Origin: Myroides odoratus DSM 2801
GTDB taxonomy: Bacteria; Bacteroidota; Bacteroidia; Flavobacteriales; Flavobacteriaceae
Length of the DNA: 64,000 nt
Direction: 5' to 3'
Assembly (NCBI RefSeq): GCF_000243275.1
Contig: NZ_CM001437.1
Location: 2,089,226 to 2,153,225, forward strand
The position numbers and the translations under genes were made by a program. The notes under the pieces are model-generated. The model searched no databases. It was not told the origin of the DNA and was given only the letters and a program-made list of their open reading frames with translations. Shown in pieces: positions 1-7,123 of this stretch (positions are counted from its first letter, which is position 1; every line of letters starts with the position of its first letter).

Positions 1-2
1 TA

Positions 3-3000
3 ACAAAGATAATAGGCGCTACGCCTGTTTACTTTACAGGTAGTACCGCAGAGTTGGCGCTCGTTTTAGCTGATGAAGGAATGTATTTTTTGAGCATTCA
101 GCTGGGGCAAAGTACTCCTGTTGAGGTGGTTTTAAACAGCTGTAAAGGCAAAATAAAACAGTGGTTTTTTCACGATGGCCAACAGAAAACAACGCAGCTA
201 GGCTATAAGCAAATTTTTGGCATCGCTGCAACAGTAGAGGGATGGGCAAATAAGAAGGGTAAACTACATATCTGGTGGGACAATCGCACCAATGGCGGAA
301 CCATCTTAAAGTACTTTCAGATAGATGCAACCATCGAAAAGGAGCGACACCACTTAATCTATAGCCAAGATGTTACTTTTGATCGCAATGGTGTACTAAA
401 TAAAACGATTGGAGTTGACTCAGCCTTTTGGAAGAATTTGCAGCAGGTAGTTGACCAACAACAAGCCAAAGATAAAATCTTTAATTTTTACTTTACTCTC
501 TCTGAGGTAGAAGTGCCTTGTGAGAATCAAAATGAAGCAGTATACCACACTGAATTTCGAAAGGGTCATGTATTTCCCAATCAAAGTATGTCTTCGGGGA
601 GCTACGCTATTTTAGCGGATCAGCCGTATTGTGTTGGGCATTTTGTCGATAAGGACAAGAAAGAGTTAGAAGCAATTGTTCAGTATACAGATCAGACTTC
701 TATTGCGCTTCATCTCTATAAAGGTTTTGAACGGAAAACAGATCAGACCATTTATGAAATCCACCTCTACGAGAATCAAACTGGAGAGGACAAATTCATT
801 GAGTGCTATAATGTAGTGGGATATGAAACGGAAATTGTCAATTACATTCAACTTCCTACCTCAAGTGCTGTGTATGGATCATCTACGCACGAGCAAGACA
901 AAGGCAATAAGAAAAATCCTCGTTTGTTTTACTTTATTCTCTACCAATGGAGAGGAGAGCACCACGAGGAGTTCAATCAGCTAAAGGGACAACCGCCGAA
1001 AAGGAGAAGTACGTATAGCGCTGGTAGTTTACTTGCTCCAATTAGGATGTATCCTGAGAATTTAGGAGTTAAGCACAAGAATGACGATAGTATAATTGAA
1101 CTAGAGGATGAAGATGAAGGGAAGTATATCGCAGAATTGAAGAACAAGAAAGCGGATCAGAAGCAGAAACAAGTTCTCAATCAAGAACGCATGGGAACCG
1201 CTTTAAAAGGAATAACTCCAGGGAGTAAATCTTTCAATGAAACAGTGGATCCCTTTGTACAAATCCACGAACAGCTCGAACAAAAAATCAAGGCGATCGA
1301 TCGCGAAATAAAAACGTTATCTGAATACAAGGCCCGAATAAAACGCAATAATGCTAAGATCAGTGCGGAAAAAAAAGGAGTAAAAAACTACTTTAAACAG
1401 CTCAAGTTAGCTATTGACCCAATCTATAATGAGGTACAGAATAGGAATAAAAAGAGAGTACCGGTGAAGGTGGAGGTTGGAAAGCCTCAGACTTATTCTC
1501 ATGATTCTAGAAATTGCCCAAATTGTAAAAAACCAGTAACGGTTGATCAATTAAAAGAGTTATTTAAGACAAAGAGCAAAACTGAAATGAGTGATGAGAG
1601 TCTTCTGAAAGAGATTGCGGATAGTTATAATAAATATATGGAGAAGGTAGGTATGAATACCTGTTATGACAAGGCCTATTTTTTTGCAGTGATGTTAGTA
1701 GAAACTGGATTTATACACAGATGGAAGAATGAAAGCCAGAAAGTAATTTCTAAAATGGAGAGTATGAATTATTACAAAGGAGCTGGAAAATTAAAAGATT
1801 TTAATGCTTTTAAAATATATCCTGATATGAAAGCTGCACTGTGTAGACAAGAAGAAAAGGGAGAACCGCTAACTAAGTTAGAGCAGATTCGAGTAGCTAA
1901 CTTTGTATATTCCTCTAGTGCGAATGCGGCAAAAGCTAAAGAGTTAGGCAATGCGATAATTAATTTAAACTTTGTTAATGAAAAGGTGGTAAATGTTGCT
2001 GGTATGGATTTATTAGCAAATGAAAATGGAGAAGGATGGAAATATAGAGGAAAAGGGTATTTTCAGTTAACAGGAAGAGATGCCTATACGAAAATTAACG
2101 GTTGGATAAACTCTTTAACGGATCTCAATGTTGATATTGTTGAAAATCCTGATCTAGTTGGGAGCAATGTAGAAGTAGCTACATTAAGCGCGATGTTATT
2201 TTATACGAAATACAAAGGGTTGACCAGGTATAGTAGAGGGTTAAATTCTAAAAGAGTATTTAGTGGAGTGGGAGCTGATATAGGAATGCAAGATAGAAGA
2301 GGCGCTAAAACAACCAATCACAAACTAAAAACCATAGTATTTAACACGAAAGAGGAAATAGATGAAACAGTATTTCCTTCTACATCTGATGTGTTTAAGG
2401 TATCGGAATGTTTGACTTTTAAAGAATTAAGAATAGCTACGAATATCTTGACGTATCATATTTATGCAAATGGAGATATTTACAAAAAGATTCCAAAGAT
2501 AAACAAGTATCCTACCAAGGTGAAATACATATACTATGATAAAAAAGGAAATAAACATGAGTTAGGAGTATATGACTGGTTTGAGATAGATGAATTAAAT
2601 TCTCCAACAGATGTGTCTTTAGAAATAGGATATACGGATACTTATAAATATCCAAGTGATGAAGGAATAGACGGAGATACAGCTCACTATTATCGTGATT
2701 CTGCGGGTAATCTCAAGTATATTATCACAACCCCTAAAGTTGGTAGGAAAAAAGATTATAAAATTAAGAAATACACAGTGAAGAGTGGAAGAAAAACAAA
2801 ACTACTTCAACTGGAAGAACCTTGGTCAAAAGGAGTTAAGGATACAGAAACATATTTTGAATATACGTTTGTTAATACAGCTAGAACATATTGTGGTTTA
2901 GATCAGTATGCGGTATTTGCAGGAGCTTTTTTTGATTTGAATTTAGTTACCAATGGAACAGGGATTGCATCAAAAGATGGTACGGGTTATCCAAGTAAAT

Positions 3001-3257
3001 CACATGTCAATGGGCAATCTATCGATTTAGATTACTTTACACCCACTAGTGAAACCAAAGAAATGATACAGTCAATGAAAAAATTTGGCTGTAAGGTATT
3101 TTATGTTGGATTAACCAATGAAAATTCCGCTTTTGCAGGATTGAAAACTTACGGCGAATCAATTGGAGTAAAAGTAGGTCAGATGCGTGGACATAGCGAA
3201 CACATACACTGTGGACCTATCGATAATACACATATAATAGAAATAGAAGATGAATAA
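3..3257 (+). CDS. Effector-like peptidoglycan hydrolase, 5' end outside window (GH19-like + LAS/M15-type peptidase)
   Basis: The frame is open to the left window edge, so the TTG at 54 is probably internal and the true start lies upstream. The first ~1.4 kb encodes a beta-rich region without a family I can name. Coiled, Lys/Glu-rich sequence follows (about 1080-1480), then a CPNCKKPVTVDQLKELF linker near 1515. Next comes a GH19/phage-endolysin-like domain: VETGF near 1698 with the likely catalytic Glu, and GEGWKYRGKGYFQLTG near 2026. The C-terminus has a LAS-type zinc-peptidase signature, SHVNGQSIDLDY near 3000 and GHSEHIHCG near 3190 (H-x6-D, then HxH). By family knowledge both domains cut cell wall, one glycan and one peptide. 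No signal peptide can be judged. The 8-nt overlap with a lipoprotein gene suggests an effector/immunity pair, perhaps delivered by a Bacteroidota type VI system; that part is inference. Confidence 0.75.
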   Translation, partial: TKIIGATPVYFTGSTAELALVLADEGMYFLSIQLGQSTPVEVVLNSCKGKIKQWFFHDGQQKTTQLGYKQIFGIAATVEGWANKKGKLHIWWDNRTNGGTILKYFQIDATIEKERHHLIYSQDVTFDRNGVLNKTIGVDSAFWKNLQQVVDQQQAKDKIFNFYFTLSEVEVPCENQNEAVYHTEFRKGHVFPNQSMSSGSYAILADQPYCVGHFVDKDKKELEAIVQYTDQTSIALHLYKGFERKTDQTIYEIHLYENQTGEDKFIECYNVVGYETEIVNYIQLPTSSAVYGSSTHEQDKGNKKNPRLFYFILYQWRGEHHEEFNQLKGQPPKRRSTYSAGSLLAPIRMYPENLGVKHKNDDSIIELEDEDEGKYIAELKNKKADQKQKQVLNQERMGTALKGITPGSKSFNETVDPFVQIHEQLEQKIKAIDREIKTLSEYKARIKRNNAKISAEKKGVKNYFKQLKLAIDPIYNEVQNRNKKRVPVKVEVGKPQTYSHDSRNCPNCKKPVTVDQLKELFKTKSKTEMSDESLLKEIADSYNKYMEKVGMNTCYDKAYFFAVMLVETGFIHRWKNESQKVISKMESMNYYKGAGKLKDFNAFKIYPDMKAALCRQEEKGEPLTKLEQIRVANFVYSSSANAAKAKELGNAIINLNFVNEKVVNVAGMDLLANENGEGWKYRGKGYFQLTGRDAYTKINGWINSLTDLNVDIVENPDLVGSNVEVATLSAMLFYTKYKGLTRYSRGLNSKRVFSGVGADIGMQDRRGAKTTNHKLKTIVFNTKEEIDETVFPSTSDVFKVSECLTFKELRIATNILTYHIYANGDIYKKIPKINKYPTKVKYIYYDKKGNKHELGVYDWFEIDELNSPTDVSLEIGYTDTYKYPSDEGIDGDTAHYYRDSAGNLKYIITTPKVGRKKDYKIKKYTVKSGRKTKLLQLEEPWSKGVKDTETYFEYTFVNTARTYCGLDQYAVFAGAFFDLNLVTNGTGIASKDGTGYPSKSHVNGQSIDLDYFTPTSETKEMIQSMKKFGCKVFYVGLTNENSAFAGLKTYGESIGVKVGQMRGHSEHIHCGPIDNTHIIEIEDE

Positions 3258-4653
3258 AATTTTATTAGGAGTTTTTGTTTTGAGTTTTTCTTTACTCAAT
3301 TGTCAACAGAAAGAAAAAAATAGCGATACCGTAGAAGTTAGGGTAACGAACAAAAATGATTCACACAAAGAGGATGACAGGGAGAATATTACAAAAGTAA
3401 ATTTAGATGATACTAAAGAGAATACGATGGATAAAGAAGAAGCAAATAGGGAAATCGATGTTGCCATATCAGGGGACGATTTAAAAGACGCTCAAGCGAC
3501 ATTAAAAGCGCTGGATAATCTACTTCAAGCAATGAAGAAAAGAGATGCTATCGAGTCAGGAGATCTAGAAGATACACTAGGGCCAGCTTATGAAGCCTAT
3601 CCAACTCTGGAAAGAGCTGATATAGAGACGTTAAATGAATTATTTAGCATAGGTTTTCAACAAGCAGGAGTGAAAAAACCTACAGAAGAAGTCTTTAATG
3701 CCTCTATAAAGCGAATCTTTCAGGTGGACATAAACAACGCTCAATATAAAAAGAGAGTTTGGAAAAAGATAGACAACATAGTCCTGATTCCTGCTTATGT
3801 AGGTCTCTATGATTTTCTTGAGACAGTAACAGGAAACCCTTATCAAATAGGTTATCGAGAACAATATCATTATTACTTTGATATTGAGAATAGATTTACC
3901 TTAGAGATGGCTGTTATTCCTAATTACTTTAAAGAAATAAAACAAGGTGAAAATTTTGTGTTTTGGGATTCTGTAGATCAAATTTACAATAAAGAGAAAA
4001 ATGAAATTTATTTTAGGATAGATAAATTTATGATAGAATTCAATAAGTATGTTTTTTATAAAGATCCATCTAGTTTTTCTTGGTTATTGCACAATGATCC
4101 TCTTAGCTTTAGTAATCTGGTAAAATCTTTTAGTTTTGAAGCAGAACCTCTTTTGAATGGTTGGTTGTTAAATGATATGCACAAAAGGATGCGTAAAAAA
4201 GAAGATGAAGGCAATAGGTATGCTATTCTCGAAATAAAGAATTTATTTGCGATCAAGAACTACCAGAATCAAGTTGAAATACGCGAAGGATTAATGCAGT
4301 ATATCGTTAAAGGAACTACGCTAGAAGACAACGATTTGTTGCTTATGCTCGATGATTATGCTACAGAGTTAGTCGATTTTGAAAATAATTACTCAGATGC
4401 TTTACGCAGAGAATATACTAAAGAAGAACTGTATAAAATCTTTGCTTATGCTGCGTATTACTCTTACCAAGGGTTTGATAAGTTCGAAAAGGGGTTAGGA
4501 AGATACAGCAGTCTACGCGAAAACTGGCCAAACTTCTGTGCATTAACAGCAATTGGACAGAATGATGATGTGCAAGAAGCATTAAAGAAAAATAATTATT
4601 ATAACATACCTGGATTACGAGAAGCAATAGAAAGAATAAATACGTTAAAGTAA
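3250..4653 (+). CDS. Lipoprotein, candidate immunity protein to the upstream hydrolase
   Basis: This 467-residue protein starts with a type II signal peptide ending in SLLNC (lipid-modified Cys18). An acidic, Lys/Asp-rich linker follows to about residue 70, then a mostly alpha-helical body with no family I recognise. The ATG overlaps the upstream stop by 8 nt, so the two genes are translationally coupled. A lipoprotein facing the periplasm is where protection from a peptidoglycan hydrolase would be needed. Its C-terminus, ALKKNNYYNIPGLREAIERI, resembles the ends of the next lipoprotein and of the relic at 5878-6021. The central stretch with FNKYVFYKD followed by SFSWLLHNDPLSF aligns loosely by eye with the next gene. 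The immunity role is inferred from position and export only; the CDS call itself is firm. Confidence 0.7.
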   Translation: MNKILLGVFVLSFSLLNCQQKEKNSDTVEVRVTNKNDSHKEDDRENITKVNLDDTKENTMDKEEANREIDVAISGDDLKDAQATLKALDNLLQAMKKRDAIESGDLEDTLGPAYEAYPTLERADIETLNELFSIGFQQAGVKKPTEEVFNASIKRIFQVDINNAQYKKRVWKKIDNIVLIPAYVGLYDFLETVTGNPYQIGYREQYHYYFDIENRFTLEMAVIPNYFKEIKQGENFVFWDSVDQIYNKEKNEIYFRIDKFMIEFNKYVFYKDPSSFSWLLHNDPLSFSNLVKSFSFEAEPLLNGWLLNDMHKRMRKKEDEGNRYAILEIKNLFAIKNYQNQVEIREGLMQYIVKGTTLEDNDLLLMLDDYATELVDFENNYSDALRREYTKEELYKIFAYAAYYSYQGFDKFEKGLGRYSSLRENWPNFCALTAIGQNDDVQEALKKNNYYNIPGLREAIERINTLK

Positions 4654-4680
4654 AGTTCTTTTGAAGAATATACTACTGCG

Positions 4681-4696
4681 CCCAGCGAGAGCTGGG
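4681..4696 (+). promoter_or_regulatory. Perfect GC-rich hairpin between the two lipoprotein genes
   Basis: CCCAGC and GCTGGG form a perfect 6-bp stem around a GAGA tetraloop (GNRA type). It stands out in very AT-rich surroundings, 28 nt after one stop and 43 nt before the next start. There is no T-run, so it is not a classical terminator. It might stabilise the upstream mRNA or partly separate the two genes. Confidence 0.4.
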
Positions 4697-4738
4697 CATT
4701 ATAGTGAGAATAGCTTTAAACACAGAAAGGAGGAAAAT

Positions 4739-5875
4739 ATGAGAAATATACTAATTGTCTTAATGCTAAGTCTTAGTTTACTAAGTTGTCAAGGAAAAGT
4801 AAAAAAGAATAATATTGCAGAACTATCAGACATTGTCAATGTCTCTTTGCTCAAAAAACAGTATGAGTTACAGAAAGACAAATCATTTAGTGATGAAGAT
4901 GAGGGAGTATATAATTTAACCCAATTAGATTTGGATTTGATTTCAGATTTGATGTTATATGAGTATAGGAAAAATGGTTATATACAGCCGTCAGAAAGTG
5001 AATTTTTAAGTCGGTTAAAAGAGGTTTTTCCAATAGATTGTAATTGCCTTAGCTACGGGAAGATTAATGACCGCTATATTGTGTATCATGGAGAGTTAAT
5101 GGATCGAAAAAAAAGCACACTAGAGGGACTTGGGATGTATGTATCTCCTGCAATTTCTAAGAACCTGTTTTTTGATTTAAAAAACCGGATAGTGCTTCCA
5201 TCGCTGCCCTTGGATTCATTTATTATTATTCATGAAGACGATAGTTATTCTTTCAATATGAATAAAGACTATGTTCAATTTAGAAAAAGATGTTATCATA
5301 AAAATAATTACTTAGTTAATGCTAATAAAGCAAGTCTAAGGTGGTCAATGGAGTATGATGAGTTTTTTATGAGAGATTTAGTTAAAGTAGTTGGCTATGA
5401 AAAGGATCAAGAACTTTTGGAATGGGTAATAGAAGAATCTTCTTTGTATTCAGAATTTGGTGGAATGGATGCGGATCGCTATTTAAAATTGTTTTATTCT
5501 TTTACATGTGATGAAAAAGATATACAATTTCATTTCGAAGTTATGAAAATGATGACTTCCTCAAATCAAGAGCATCATTATGACAATTTGAAGTTACTTC
5601 TCCAATTATTAGATGGACCTAATGATAATAGAGGTAGGGGTACAAGTTTTGAAGAGAAGGCAAAAGTCACTGCTTTTATATTGGAGATAGTGAGAAGGCT
5701 AGGAGAAGGAGATGATGCTGTTTTGGTTGCAGGGGATTTTTATGAAACGAGTTTATTAAAAGAACAATATGATGAGGAATTTAAACAGCATAATTACTAC
5801 GGATTTAAAGAATTAGAAAATTTCTGGGAAGAAGCAAAAGAGACTGGAAATGGAATTCAGCATGTAGAAGACTAA
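4739..5875 (+). CDS. Second lipoprotein, distant paralogue of the preceding one
   Basis: I place the start at ATG 4739 rather than the in-frame position 78 nt upstream. It gives a clean lipoprotein signal peptide ending in SLLSC (Cys17), and a strong AGAAAGGAGG ribosome site sits just before it, unusual for this phylum. The mature protein of about 360 residues has no recognised family. By eye it is collinear with the upstream lipoprotein over a central FRKR...RWSMEYDEFFMRDLVK region and at the C-terminus (KQHNYYGFKELENFWEEA versus KKNNYYNIPGLREAI). It is probably a diverged additional immunity-type copy for a related effector; that role is inferred from context. Confidence 0.65.
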   Translation: MRNILIVLMLSLSLLSCQGKVKKNNIAELSDIVNVSLLKKQYELQKDKSFSDEDEGVYNLTQLDLDLISDLMLYEYRKNGYIQPSESEFLSRLKEVFPIDCNCLSYGKINDRYIVYHGELMDRKKSTLEGLGMYVSPAISKNLFFDLKNRIVLPSLPLDSFIIIHEDDSYSFNMNKDYVQFRKRCYHKNNYLVNANKASLRWSMEYDEFFMRDLVKVVGYEKDQELLEWVIEESSLYSEFGGMDADRYLKLFYSFTCDEKDIQFHFEVMKMMTSSNQEHHYDNLKLLLQLLDGPNDNRGRGTSFEEKAKVTAFILEIVRRLGEGDDAVLVAGDFYETSLLKEQYDEEFKQHNYYGFKELENFWEEAKETGNGIQHVED

Positions 5876-5877
5876 GT

Positions 5878-6021
5878 CATTATAGCGCCTTGTATTCCCA
5901 GTTGTATTTAGAAGAAAGCAGGTCGGAATTACTCACTTATTTGAAGAAGAATAACTACTTCGGGTATCCTGATTATCCTGCAATGATTGAAGAAATTCGC
6001 ACTGAACAGGGAATGTGGTAA
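5878..6021 (+). pseudogene. C-terminal relic of a third copy of the lipoprotein family
   Basis: A 47-codon open stretch plus stop follows the second lipoprotein with no plausible start. It encodes SELLTYLKKNNYFGYPDY followed by PAMIEEIRTEQGMW. This matches the C-terminal pattern of both upstream lipoproteins (LKKNNYYNIPGLREAIERI in the first, QHNYYGFKELENFWEEA in the second) and ends at an equivalent position. It looks like the surviving 3' end of a deleted or recombined third gene. Confidence 0.6.
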
Positions 6022-6024
6022 AAG

Positions 6025-6054
6025 GAGCGGTTTCATTTTATCATGAAACCGCTC
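6025..6054. terminator. Hairpin between convergent genes
   Basis: GAGCGGTTTCAT and ATGAAACCGCTC form a perfect 12-bp stem with a 6-nt loop between the lipoprotein cluster and mtnN, which converge here. A good T-run is missing on both sides, so termination is likely but not certain. Confidence 0.55.
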
Positions 6055-6062
6055 AGGTGATA

Positions 6063-6821
6063 TTATTGAAACAGTTGTTTGATAATTTCTTGTCCGTATA
6101 CTTGTGATACTTGTTGTACAAAAGATTCAAAGCTAAAACTAGCTTCTTGATTGGCCTTGTCGGAAATGGTTCGAATCACAGTGCAAGGGACGCCATACTC
6201 ATAGCAAATTTGTGCAACTGCTGCTCCTTCCATTTCTACACATAGCACCTCTGGAAGTGCCTGTTGCAAATTCTCTTTTTGTTGATTCGTAGAAAAAAAT
6301 TGATCACCACTAGCAATCGTTCCAAAGTAAACTCGGGGTTGTTTGATTGCAAATTTATCTAATTCTTGAGCCGCAATCTTTGTAGAAAGGATGTCAGGGG
6401 ATAGAAAATGTTCAATATGTTGGATTACCTGATTGGAACGCATTTCATTGGTTTCAAAATACGTCTTGTTGAGCAAGGGAATCTCGTATTTTGGACGCAA
6501 AGGCGATACATCCATATCGTATTGAATCAAATCTCGCGCAACAATAACATCTCCCACTTCAATATGGGGAGCAATACCGCCAGCAACGCCGATAAAAATA
6601 ATTTCATTCACATTAAAACGCAACAGCAAAGCTGAAGCTGTTGCAGAAGCGGCAACTTTGCCAATGCGCGAATAAACGACTACCACTTTTTGCTTGCCCA
6701 ATACGCCTTGGTAATAGGTGCGATTGCCAAGGGTAACAGCTGTTTTATCTTGTAAAATAGCGATAATACCATCGACTTCTTGAGGGATGGCTCCCATTAT
6801 TCCTATAATCTGTTCCTCCAT
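6063..6821 (-). CDS. mtnN: 5'-methylthioadenosine/S-adenosylhomocysteine nucleosidase
   Basis: The 252-residue protein has the normal length for MtnN/Pfs, which hydrolyses methylthioadenosine and S-adenosylhomocysteine in the cytoplasm to release adenine. It starts MEEQIIGIMGAIPQEVDGI. It carries the family's FIGVAGGIAPHIEVGDV glycine-rich segment, the VEMEGAAVAQ motif with the substrate-binding Glu, and TISDKANQ with the catalytic Asp. The frame is open upstream to 6923, but a TACTTTTG -7 element at 6844-6851 lies inside that extension. ATG 6821 is therefore the right start. It stands alone, with divergent ricT upstream. Confidence 0.93.
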   Translation of the reverse strand: MEEQIIGIMGAIPQEVDGIIAILQDKTAVTLGNRTYYQGVLGKQKVVVVYSRIGKVAASATASALLLRFNVNEIIFIGVAGGIAPHIEVGDVIVARDLIQYDMDVSPLRPKYEIPLLNKTYFETNEMRSNQVIQHIEHFLSPDILSTKIAAQELDKFAIKQPRVYFGTIASGDQFFSTNQQKENLQQALPEVLCVEMEGAAVAQICYEYGVPCTVIRTISDKANQEASFSFESFVQQVSQVYGQEIIKQLFQ

Positions 6822-6843
6822 GTTGAATTGTATAGTTGGACAC

Positions 6844-6851
6844 CAAAAGTA
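6844..6851 (-). promoter_or_regulatory. -7 promoter element of mtnN
   Basis: Read on the minus strand this is TACTTTTG, an exact match to the Bacteroidota TAnnTTTG -7 consensus, 22 nt before the ATG. No clear -33 TTTG was seen. Confidence 0.5.
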
Positions 6852-7046
6852 GAAATAAATGTTTAATATGCATGGGGTATGCACCGATTGATAGTTGAAC
6901 GATTGTAATCCAATGCACAGCACAATTGGTTTTACCTGCTTTTTTTGGCTAATAAAATAACGATCTGCGACTTATTTCTTTTTTTTATAAGGAAACAGAG
7001 AATTGTTTGTCCTAAAAAAATCTTCAATCAACCTATAAAAAAATAG

Positions 7047-7054
7047 TATCTTTA
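7047..7054 (+). promoter_or_regulatory. Possible -7 element of the ricT-gldH-pbp operon
   Basis: TATCTTTA matches TAnnTTTG at 7 of 8 positions and lies about 70 nt before the ricT start. The leader between them is AT-rich. No convincing -33 element at the right distance. Confidence 0.35.
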
Positions 7055-7123
7055 CAACGAAAAGTGAGAAAATAATTCCTTCTTAATTTAGAAGGATTAA
7101 TATATAAATACATAAATATATAA

